DNA of 64,000 nt from Thermomonas carbonis. GTDB taxonomy: Bacteria; Pseudomonadota; Gammaproteobacteria; Xanthomonadales; Xanthomonadaceae. This document shows positions 46,840 to 54,814 of this stretch, piece after piece; position 1 is the first letter of the stretch; each line of letters begins with the position of its first letter. The position numbers and the translations under genes are program-made. The notes beneath the pieces were generated by a model that was given only the letters and a program-made list of their open reading frames with translations, made no database searches and was not told the DNA's origin. The stretch lies in the NCBI RefSeq assembly GCF_014396975.1, contig NZ_CP060719.1:2328001-2392000 (forward strand), written 5' to 3'.

Positions 46840-49824
46840 ATGAGCACCGCCCCACGCAGCCTGCGCAAGTCCGCCCTCAGCATCGCGATGGGGCTTTGCC
46901 TCGCGTCGCTGGTCGCCGCACCTGCATTCGCGCAGAGCGCCACCGGCGCGGTGGCGGGGCGGGCCAACAGTGGTGACCAGATCACCATCGTCAATACCGC
47001 CACCGGTGCCAGCCGCAGCGTCACCGTCAACAGCGATGGCAGCTATCGCATCGGTCAGTTGCCGCCCGGCGACTACACGCTGACGGCGGGGTCGGGGACG
47101 CCGGTGAACCTCAACGTATCTTTGGGCGGTACGACTACGGTCAACCTCGACAGTGCAGGTGGCGTCGCGAACCTCGCCGCGGTCGAGGTGGTCGGTTCGC
47201 GCGTGGTCAACCGCGTGGATGTCTACTCGACGGAAAGCGCCACCAACATCAATCGCGAGGAGTTGGCGCGGCTGCCGGTGGACCAAGGCCTGAATGCAGT
47301 GGCCCTGATTGCTCCCGGTGTGCAGTCGTCCTCGGTGTTCGGAGGGCTCAGTTTCGGCGGTTCAACGGTGGCGGAGAACGTTGTCTACATCAATGGCCTC
47401 AATGTCACCGACCCGTACCTGCGCCAAGGTTTTTCGTCGGTGCCGTTCAATTTCTATCAGGAATTCCAGGTCAAGACCGGTGGATACTCGGCCGAGTTCG
47501 GCCGCAGCACCGGTGGCGTCATCAATGCGGTTACGCGTTCCGGCGGCAACGATTTCAAAGGCGGACTCCAGGTGACGATCGAGCCTCCTGCATGGGTGGA
47601 GTCCCCGCGCGACCGGTACTACAGCGATGGAAAGTTGCTTGCCCGGGACCGCACCAGCCGCGACGACAGCGCGTTCTACAAGACCAATATCTGGGCGTCC
47701 GGTCCGATCCTGAAGGATCGATTGTTCTTCTTCGCGATGTACGAGCAGCGCGACAGCAATTCGAAGGACATCGATACCACCCAGGCGTGGATCACCCGCG
47801 GTGACAACGGCTTCTGGGGCGGCAAGATCGACTGGCGCCTCAATGACAACCACGTGCTGGAGTTCCTCGCGTTCTCGGACAAAGCGGAATCGACCACCAC
47901 TACCCACGTTTACGATTGGGACACCTCCTTTCTCGACCAGGCAGACGGCGAGAGCACGGCCGGTTCGGGTGGCGACAACTGGTCGGTCACCTATACCGGC
48001 CATTTCACTGATTACTTCGTCGCTAAGGCGATGTATGGCGTCAACAAGCGCAGCTCCAGCGGCAGCAGTCCGACCGATCCGCTGTGCAGCATCGTGAGCC
48101 TGGCCACCAACTACACCAACAAGTTCGGTCGCCCGGCAACGCGCACGGGTTGCCACTCCGACAACACGAGCATCAATGGACGCGAAGACCAGCGCGAGGC
48201 GGCGCGCCTTGACTTCGAATGGACGCTCGGAAGCCACCTCCTGCGCTTCGGCCTGGACCACGAGCAAATGGATTCGGCAAGCTCCACGATCTACCCTGGA
48301 GACGGCCGCAGCTACTCGATCCAGGGATTGAGCGCCGGTGCACTGCTCCCGAACGACGCGACGGTGCCGGTTGGCGCGGTGGCCATCGTCGATGCCCGTT
48401 ACTACGTCACCGGGGCACCGGTCGCGACCAGGGCGCAGGCGTTCTACCTCGAAGACAGTTGGAGCGTCACCGACAACCTGCTGTTGAACCTGGGCGTGCG
48501 CTTCGACAACTTCAAGAATACCCTGGCCTCGGGTGCGACCTTCGCCGAAGCGGGGTTCGGGGACATGATCTCGCCTCGCCTTGGGTTCAGTTGGGACATC
48601 AAGGGTGACGGCACCACCAAGTTGTTCGGCAACGCCGGTCGCTATTACCTGCCCCTGACCAACAAGCTGACAGACTACTTCGGCGGCGGAAGCACGGACG
48701 AGCATACCTACTACGTGTTCAACGGCTGGGAGACCAAACAACACCCGATCAGCGGCGCCCCCTATCTGTCCCCGATCCTCGGTGCGCAGATTGGTCCGGT
48801 CAACACGGAGGGCAACGTGCCGGCCCCGACGGACGTGCGGACGGCTGTGGCGAGGGATCTGAAGCAGGTCTTCCAGGACGAATTCATCATCGGCTTCCAG
48901 CAGGCGATCAACCAGGAATGGTCCTGGGGCGTGAATGCGACCTATCGCAAGATGACCCGGGCAGTGGAGGACGTCAGCATCCGCCACGTGGAAGGTTGCC
49001 CGTGGTATTCGGGGGACTGGCCGATCCTGAATCCCGGCGAGACCAATACCCTGTGGTGCCCGGACACCAACGACTGGGTGACCTTCGACAATTCCGAGGA
49101 TGGATACATCACTTCGGGCAGCGGCATCGTGATGGGTTACAAGAAGCCCCGCCGCACCTACAAGGCCGTGGAATTCCAGATCGACCGGGCGTGGGACGAC
49201 AGGTGGGCGTTCAATGCCTCGTATCTGTGGTCGAAGTCCGAAGGCAACCTGGAAGGCCCGGTGAACTCGGATACGGGATACGGCGACACCAACCTGGTGC
49301 AGTACTACGACCACCCGGCGGTGAACGAGCGCTTCGGCGTCACGTTCAATGACTTCACCCACCAGATCAAGCTGCGCGGCAGCTTCAAGCTCAACGAGAT
49401 GTGGAGCTTCGGCGCGACCCTGTCGGCGCACTCGGGCGGCCCGATCACCGCATTCGGCGTGCGCTGGCCCAACGATAACCGGAGCGCGGGTGGCCCCAGC
49501 GAGGGCAGCGGCGGCGGTTCCGGCTGGCTCTGCGTGGCCAACTGCTCCAGCATCAATCGAGAACTTGTTTTCACCGAGAATGGCGCGTTTGGGCGGATGC
49601 CGTGGGTGACCAACCTCGGAGCCAACGTAACCTGGACGCTGCCGGTCGAAGGCATCGACTTGAAGGCGCGTTTCTCGGTGTACAACCTGCTGAACAGCGA
49701 GACGGCGACCCGCGTGCACTCCCGTTACGAGAGCGCGCCGGGCGTCACGATGCCGTATTTTGGGCAGGCGCGCGCTTGGCAGTCGCCGCGCTACATGAAC
49801 CTGGTCCTGACTTGGGATTTCTGA
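46840..49824 (+). CDS. Oar-like TonB-dependent outer-membrane receptor
   Basis: A 994-residue outer-membrane receptor with a signal peptide (about 1-31, ending APAFAQS) and an N-terminal carboxypeptidase-regulatory-like domain (about 33-105, SATGAVAGRANSGDQITIV to LPPGDYTLT). A plug follows (VEVVGSRV, then VYINGLNVTDPY and GGYSAEFGRSTGGVINAVT). The large beta-barrel ends in the typical aromatic strand NLVLTWDF. Oar-type receptors in xanthomonads often take up peptides or polysaccharide fragments. Its position opposite a cell-wall peptidase operon and before two D-Ala-peptidase-like genes suggests muropeptide or peptide uptake; the ligand is unproven. A strong terminator follows. Confidence 0.92.
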   Translation: MSTAPRSLRKSALSIAMGLCLASLVAAPAFAQSATGAVAGRANSGDQITIVNTATGASRSVTVNSDGSYRIGQLPPGDYTLTAGSGTPVNLNVSLGGTTTVNLDSAGGVANLAAVEVVGSRVVNRVDVYSTESATNINREELARLPVDQGLNAVALIAPGVQSSSVFGGLSFGGSTVAENVVYINGLNVTDPYLRQGFSSVPFNFYQEFQVKTGGYSAEFGRSTGGVINAVTRSGGNDFKGGLQVTIEPPAWVESPRDRYYSDGKLLARDRTSRDDSAFYKTNIWASGPILKDRLFFFAMYEQRDSNSKDIDTTQAWITRGDNGFWGGKIDWRLNDNHVLEFLAFSDKAESTTTTHVYDWDTSFLDQADGESTAGSGGDNWSVTYTGHFTDYFVAKAMYGVNKRSSSGSSPTDPLCSIVSLATNYTNKFGRPATRTGCHSDNTSINGREDQREAARLDFEWTLGSHLLRFGLDHEQMDSASSTIYPGDGRSYSIQGLSAGALLPNDATVPVGAVAIVDARYYVTGAPVATRAQAFYLEDSWSVTDNLLLNLGVRFDNFKNTLASGATFAEAGFGDMISPRLGFSWDIKGDGTTKLFGNAGRYYLPLTNKLTDYFGGGSTDEHTYYVFNGWETKQHPISGAPYLSPILGAQIGPVNTEGNVPAPTDVRTAVARDLKQVFQDEFIIGFQQAINQEWSWGVNATYRKMTRAVEDVSIRHVEGCPWYSGDWPILNPGETNTLWCPDTNDWVTFDNSEDGYITSGSGIVMGYKKPRRTYKAVEFQIDRAWDDRWAFNASYLWSKSEGNLEGPVNSDTGYGDTNLVQYYDHPAVNERFGVTFNDFTHQIKLRGSFKLNEMWSFGATLSAHSGGPITAFGVRWPNDNRSAGGPSEGSGGGSGWLCVANCSSINRELVFTENGAFGRMPWVTNLGANVTWTLPVEGIDLKARFSVYNLLNSETATRVHSRYESAPGVTMPYFGQARAWQSPRYMNLVLTWDF

Positions 49825-49875
49825 TGCGTCAGGATTCGATGAACCCCTAGTCCTCCTCCTCCGGGACTAACCTCC

Positions 49876-49904
49876 GGCGGCCCCGCACGGGCCGCCTATT
49901 TTTT
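49876..49904 (+). terminator. Rho-independent terminator after the TonB receptor gene
   Basis: GGCGGCCC (49876-49883) pairs perfectly with GGGCCGCC (49889-49896) around a CGCAC loop, followed by TATTTTTT. It lies 51 bp after the receptor stop and should end that transcript, so the hydrolase genes downstream probably have their own promoter or depend on readthrough. Confidence 0.9.
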
Positions 49905-49987
49905 GCACGGTGCGGGACGCGATGCCGGCAAGCATGCAGGCAGTGACCGGTGCGATGATCCTCCTCATCCAACGCATGGGAACGCAG

Positions 49988-51610
49988 ATGCAACAGGCCT
50001 TCCGACGTTCATGGGCAACCCCGCGTAGCGGTCTGCGCGTGACCACGCTGATGACCGCATGCGTGCTGGTTTGCGCGATGCCGGTCGTGCACGCGGCCCA
50101 GCCCGCTGCGGGCCCCACGCCGCAAGCCATCGATGCCGCGGTGCGCGCCACCATCGAGCGCTACAAACTCCCCGGTATCGCGGTGGGCGTGATCGAGGAC
50201 GGCAAGATCGTCTACGCGCGGGGCCATGGCGAAACCGTGGCCGGCAGTGGCGATCCGGTGACCACGAAGACGCTGTTCAAGATCGCCTCCAACAGCAAGG
50301 CGATGACCGGCGCGGTGCTGGCGCGGCTGGTCCAGCAGGGCAAGTTGCGCTGGGACGATCCGGTCATCAAGCACCTGCCGCAGTTCGCGATGCACGATCC
50401 CTGGGTCACCCAGCACATGACCGTGAGCGACCTGCTGGTCCACAACAGCGGCCTGCCCGAAGGCGGCGGCGACCTGATGCTGTGGCCGGAACCGAACCTG
50501 TTCAGCCGCGACGACATCGTCCGTGGCCTGCGTCACATCAAGCCGGCCTACGGCTTCCGCGCGGGTTATGCCTACGACAACCTGCTGTACGTGGTGGCCG
50601 GTGAAGTGGCCGCTGCTGCAGGTGGTGCATCGTTCGAGGAACTGGTGCGGCGCGAACTGTTCGAACCGCTGGGCTTGTCCGGATGCCGCGTCGGCGAGTT
50701 CTCGCTGGCCGATGCCGGCAGCGTGGCCCAGCCGCACACGCGTATCGGTGATCGCAATGAAGCGATGCGCCGCGATGGCGCGGTCGTGCCGATGATCGCG
50801 TCGGCACCCGCGGGTGGCATTCGCTGCGGCCTGGACGACATGCTGGCGTGGGCGAACAACTGGCTGGTGCCGACCGATGCGCAGAAGCAGTGGCTCGGCG
50901 AGGCCCAACGCGCGGAGATGTGGAAGGCGCGCACGCCGATGCCGATCTCCGGGCAACGCAAGCGCTGGGACAAAACCCACTACTACGCCTATGCCTACGG
51001 GTTTCGCGTGGCCGATGTGGATGGCGCGTGGACGGTCTCGCACACCGGCACGCTGGGCGGCATGTATTCGATGATGATGCTGGTGCCGGATCGCAAGTCG
51101 GGCTTCGTGTTCATGATCAACGGCGATGGCAGCAACGCGCGCACGGTGCTGGGGCAGGTGTTGCTGAAACTGTTCACGGCACCGGAAAAGTCACTTGGCG
51201 TGACCGGATACGCCGATGACATCGCGAAGCCGGCATCGCCCGATGCCACAGCCACGCGGAAGCCGCCATTGCCGGATGTGGCGAAGCGCACGCCGGTCGC
51301 ACCCGCGCAACTGTCAGGCTGGCTGGGCACGTGGCGGGATCCGTGGTTCGGCGAGGTGCGCCTGTGCGATGTCGATGGCGCGGTCGAATGGCGCTCGGCG
51401 AAGTCGCCGAAGATGCATGGCCGCGTCGGCGAGCTCGATGGTCGTTACCTCGTGCACTGGGACGATCCGTCGGTGGACCTGGATGCATTCGTGGCGTTCT
51501 CGGCAGGCAGCAGCGGCCCGCGCATGCGCATGGCCAAGATCGACCCGGACGGCGACTTCAGCTCCGACTACGAGGACCTCGATTTCGTGCGTGTGGGCGG
51601 TTGTGACTGA
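49988..51610 (+). CDS. Exported serine hydrolase, beta-lactamase/D-Ala-peptidase fold
   Basis: A 540-residue exported protein of the class C beta-lactamase / D-aminopeptidase fold (Pfam beta-lactamase, CubicO group). A signal sequence (about 1-37, ending VVHAAQ) precedes the domain. Catalytic motifs are SxxK at Ser101-Lys104 (IASNSKAMTG), YxN at Tyr196-Asn198 (YAYDNLLY) and HTG in VSHTGTLGGM. A C-terminal beta-rich domain (about 435-540) resembles the DUF3471-type extension. Family members act on D-amino-acid peptides, esters or beta-lactams. ATG 49988 is chosen as nearest the signal peptide; in-frame ATGs occur at 49976 and further upstream. The next gene overlaps by 8 bp. Confidence 0.85.
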   Translation: MQQAFRRSWATPRSGLRVTTLMTACVLVCAMPVVHAAQPAAGPTPQAIDAAVRATIERYKLPGIAVGVIEDGKIVYARGHGETVAGSGDPVTTKTLFKIASNSKAMTGAVLARLVQQGKLRWDDPVIKHLPQFAMHDPWVTQHMTVSDLLVHNSGLPEGGGDLMLWPEPNLFSRDDIVRGLRHIKPAYGFRAGYAYDNLLYVVAGEVAAAAGGASFEELVRRELFEPLGLSGCRVGEFSLADAGSVAQPHTRIGDRNEAMRRDGAVVPMIASAPAGGIRCGLDDMLAWANNWLVPTDAQKQWLGEAQRAEMWKARTPMPISGQRKRWDKTHYYAYAYGFRVADVDGAWTVSHTGTLGGMYSMMMLVPDRKSGFVFMINGDGSNARTVLGQVLLKLFTAPEKSLGVTGYADDIAKPASPDATATRKPPLPDVAKRTPVAPAQLSGWLGTWRDPWFGEVRLCDVDGAVEWRSAKSPKMHGRVGELDGRYLVHWDDPSVDLDAFVAFSAGSSGPRMRMAKIDPDGDFSSDYEDLDFVRVGGCD

Positions 51611-53321
51611 CGCGCGGCGCGCGCTGGCGATGCTGTTGCTGGCGGCCAGCCTGCAGGCGGTTGCCGCTGATCCGCCAACGCTGTCGCCGGCGACCACGAT
51701 GGAGCAGGCGGGCATGGTCGACATCCGCGCCGTGGTACCCGGCATCGCCCAGGACATCAAGTATTTCGGCAGCGACAATTTCGTCGGTGCGCCGGTCGAT
51801 GGCTATCTCGCACCGCGTTGCTGGCTTAAGCGCGAGGCCGCCGAGGCGCTGGCGAAGGTCGAAGCCACGTTGCGCACGCAGCACCAGCGCCTGCGCATCT
51901 TCGACTGCTACCGGCCGGCGCGTGCAGTCGCGCATTTCATGCGCTGGGTCAACGATCCGGCCGACCTCAAGACCAAGCCCGCGCATTACCCCGACTTCGA
52001 GAAGCCGCAATTGCTCGACGGCTACATCGCACCGATGTCAGGTCACAGCCGCGGTGCCACTATCGACCTGGCCCTGCTGCAATGCGATACCAACGGTGCC
52101 GCCTGCACACCGCTGGACATGGGCACCGAGTTCGATTTCTTCGGCACTCGCGCAAACACCGATTCGCCGGAAGCGAGCGAAACCCAGCGCGGCAATCGCC
52201 AGCGCCTGCGCGAGGCCATGCAGGCCGCCGGTTTCCGCAACTATCCGATGGAATGGTGGCATTACACCTTCCAGCCCGAACCCACCCCCGGCACGTATTA
52301 CGACGTGCCCGTGACTGCCCCCGAGTCCCCGATGCCCGATGCCGCGATCGAACGCCTGATGCAACGCTACGAGGGCGATGTCCCCGGTGCGTCCCTGCTG
52401 GTCCTGCACGACGGCGAAGAGCGGGTCCATCGCGGTTATGGCCGCTCCGATCTGGAGCACGGCATCGAGGCTGGCGCGGCCACCAACTACCGGCTGGCCT
52501 CGGTCAGCAAGCAGTTCACCGCCGCGGCGATCCTGCTGCTGGCGCAGGACGGCACGCTCGCCATCGACGACCGCGTGCGCCGATGGCTGCCGTCGCTGCC
52601 GTCCGCAACAGATGCGATCACCCTGCGCCAGTTGCTGACCCACACCTCGGGCCTCCTCGATTACGAAGACTTGATGGCCGAAGCGTATGAAGGCCAGATC
52701 CGTGATGCCGGCGTGCTCGCACTGCTGGAACGGGAAAACCGGTTGGCCTTCCCGGCAGGTAGCGCATATCGCTACAGCAACAGCGGTTACGCGCTGCTGG
52801 CGCTCGTGGTGGAGCGCGCGTCCGGCATGACGTTCCCGGCGTTCCTGCACAGTCGCATCTTCCTGCCGCTGGGCATGCACGACACCGTGGCCTACGTGGC
52901 CGGTGGCGAAGAGGTATCGAACCGCGCCTGGGGTTACAGCGAGATCGATGGGCAGTGGCAACGCAGCGACCAGAGCTCGACCAGCGCGGTGCTGGGGGAT
53001 GGCGGGATCTACTCGAACACCCACGATCTGGCGCGCTGGGATGCGGCGCTTTACGACGATCGCCTTTTAAGCGATGCCTCGCGCGCACTCGCGTTCGGCA
53101 AACAGGTCGAGGTGGCGGGCGAGGGCGCTGCGACGCATTACGGCTTCGGCTGGCGGATCAGCGGCGACACGCGCTGGCATTCCGGCGAGACCATCGGCTT
53201 CCGCAACGTGATCGTGCGCTGGCCGGCGCAGCGGCTGACCGTGATCCTGCTCAGCAACCGCAACGACCCCGCGCCGTACCAGACCGCACTCGACATCGGC
53301 CGACGGGTACTCGAGGATTGA
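51603..53321 (+). CDS. VanX-type D-Ala-D-Ala dipeptidase fused to a serine beta-lactamase-fold domain
   Basis: A 572-residue exported protein made of two peptidase-like halves. After a signal peptide (about 1-22, LLLAASLQAVAA) comes a VanX/DdpX domain (about 35-235). It has catalytic Arg104 (DCYRPARA), zinc ligands His148 and Asp155 in SGHSRGATIDLAL, and Glu217 with His220 in MEWWHYTF. A beta-lactamase-fold domain follows (about 247-570) with Ser300-Lys303 (LASVSKQFTA), Tyr391-Asn393 (RYSNSGYAL) and HSG (RWHSGETIGF). All catalytic residues of both halves are present. The reading frame is continuous through the junction. GTG 51603 starts inside the end of the preceding hydrolase gene; an in-frame ATG lies at 51630. 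Confidence 0.88.
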   Translation: MTDARRALAMLLLAASLQAVAADPPTLSPATTMEQAGMVDIRAVVPGIAQDIKYFGSDNFVGAPVDGYLAPRCWLKREAAEALAKVEATLRTQHQRLRIFDCYRPARAVAHFMRWVNDPADLKTKPAHYPDFEKPQLLDGYIAPMSGHSRGATIDLALLQCDTNGAACTPLDMGTEFDFFGTRANTDSPEASETQRGNRQRLREAMQAAGFRNYPMEWWHYTFQPEPTPGTYYDVPVTAPESPMPDAAIERLMQRYEGDVPGASLLVLHDGEERVHRGYGRSDLEHGIEAGAATNYRLASVSKQFTAAAILLLAQDGTLAIDDRVRRWLPSLPSATDAITLRQLLTHTSGLLDYEDLMAEAYEGQIRDAGVLALLERENRLAFPAGSAYRYSNSGYALLALVVERASGMTFPAFLHSRIFLPLGMHDTVAYVAGGEEVSNRAWGYSEIDGQWQRSDQSSTSAVLGDGGIYSNTHDLARWDAALYDDRLLSDASRALAFGKQVEVAGEGAATHYGFGWRISGDTRWHSGETIGFRNVIVRWPAQRLTVILLSNRNDPAPYQTALDIGRRVLED

Positions 53322-53566
53322 GGGCAGCAACGCATCCGGCGCTGCTGCCACTCGCCTCATGGGGGACACGCTCGATCCTGCGGCATTGGCAGTGGCCATT
53401 CCTGGCGAATAGATTGAAGCGTCGGGACTCGGGGGGCGCTGTGCACCTCACCGTGGAAGGTGGCGCGGGGATGATCAAGGCCTGCAGCATGGGGCGTACG
53501 TGGCCAGGGGGCATCGGCAGCGTGATGGAGTAAAACGCACAAGCCACGCTATCTGGCGACAAAGGC
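53322..53566. other. Convergent intergenic region with one hairpin
   Basis: This 245-bp gap separates the convergent dipeptidase-fusion and REC-EAL genes. GGCAGCA (53323-53329) can pair with TGCTGCC (53343-53349) right after the fusion gene's stop, but no T-run follows, so it is at best a weak terminator. No other feature is supported. Confidence 0.4.
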
Positions 53567-54814
53567 TCAGGAATAATCCCGCACCCAGTCCGGCAGATCG
53601 GTGGAGGGCATGGGCCTCGCGATGAAGAAGCCCTGCGCCAAGTCGCAGCCGCACTCGCGCACGAGATTCAAGTCGTCACGGGTTTCCACGCCCTCGGCCA
53701 CCGAGACGACTCCCAGCTTCCTCGCCATGTCCAAACTCGACTCAAGGATCATGCGGCTGGATTCCTGATGGGCCGCATGCATCACGAAGGACTGGTCGAT
53801 CTTCAGCTCGGTGAAGGGGATGCGGGTCAACTGCTGCATCGACGAATAGCCGGTACCGTAGTCGTCGATCGACAGCCCGAAGCCCTTGATGCGCAGTCGC
53901 GTCAGATTCTCCAGGACGCGGCCGACATTGGTCATCGCCGCGGACTCGGTGATCTCCAGGGTCATGTGCCGGGGCTCCAGGCCCTGGTTGGTCACCTGCC
54001 AGGTGATCGCGTCGGAAATGCCCGGATCCGCGAGCTGCTTGACCGACAGGTTGACCGCAACGTCGAGGTCGAGACCCGCGTTGCGCCATTCCTGGCAATC
54101 GCGGGCGCTGCGGGCGAGCATGGTCCAGGTCAGCTCGCTGATCTCTGAATTCTCTTCCAGCAACCCGAGGAACGCGTACGGCATGACGATCCCGTCGCGT
54201 GGATGGCGCCAGCGGGCCAGCGCCTCGGCACCCTTGACCCGTCCGGTCTTGAGGTCGATCTTGGGCTGGTAGAACGGCTCGAACTGGTCGTTTTGCAGGC
54301 CCTCGATGATTTCGTCCAGGCTGAAGATCTCGCGCGCCGGCTTGAACCGCTCCGGATTGGGCTTGGCGCGCCAATACAGGCTGATCAGGTCCGCGAAGCG
54401 TTCCTGCGTTGGCGGCTTCTCCACCGTGCCGAGCAGGCGCATGCCATATGCCGCGCTCATGGTCTCGATGGTGTCGAGCAGGGATCGGTCCAGGCCGCTG
54501 GTGATGATCAGGGCGGCACCGCTGCTGGCTTCGCCCAGGCTGCGGATCAAGGACATCCCGTCCATGCCGGGCATGTCGATATCGGTGACGATGATGTCGA
54601 ATGGATGGCCCAGTTCGCGGATGATCTCCAGCGCGGAGCGGCCGTCTTCCGCCTCGTGGATCGACTTGGCACCCAGGTTTTCGAGCATCTGGACCATCAT
54701 TCCGCGCTGGAATTCATGATCCTCCGCGACCAGCAGATGCAGGCCCTTTGCGGGCGTTTCGCTGCCATCGCCCGAGCGTTGCTTAGCGGGGCTGTTCGGC
54801 ATCGAGATAGGCAT
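53567..54814 (-). CDS. REC-EAL response regulator (RocR-like c-di-GMP phosphodiesterase)
   Basis: A 415-residue response regulator. The receiver domain (about 24-150) has the acidic pair in VAEDHEFQ, phospho-acceptor Asp78 in VTDIDMPGMDG and Lys133 in TVEKPP. The EAL domain has EALARWRHP (Glu197) and the catalytic set NLSVKQL, LEITESAAM, IDDYGTGYSS, KIDQSFV and AEGVET, so it should hydrolyse c-di-GMP. This is the domain order of Pseudomonas RocR. Its 5' end overlaps the upstream hybrid kinase gene by 32 bp, which makes that kinase its likely partner. Confidence 0.93.
   Translation of the reverse strand: MPISMPNSPAKQRSGDGSETPAKGLHLLVAEDHEFQRGMMVQMLENLGAKSIHEAEDGRSALEIIRELGHPFDIIVTDIDMPGMDGMSLIRSLGEASSGAALIITSGLDRSLLDTIETMSAAYGMRLLGTVEKPPTQERFADLISLYWRAKPNPERFKPAREIFSLDEIIEGLQNDQFEPFYQPKIDLKTGRVKGAEALARWRHPRDGIVMPYAFLGLLEENSEISELTWTMLARSARDCQEWRNAGLDLDVAVNLSVKQLADPGISDAITWQVTNQGLEPRHMTLEITESAAMTNVGRVLENLTRLRIKGFGLSIDDYGTGYSSMQQLTRIPFTELKIDQSFVMHAAHQESSRMILESSLDMARKLGVVSVAEGVETRDDLNLVRECGCDLAQGFFIARPMPSTDLPDWVRDYS

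Noticed and set aside
47362..49719. Long minus-strand open frame opposite the TonB receptor
   Set aside because: The receptor is unmistakable on the plus strand; the opposite frame has no domain motif and mirrors third-position GC bias.
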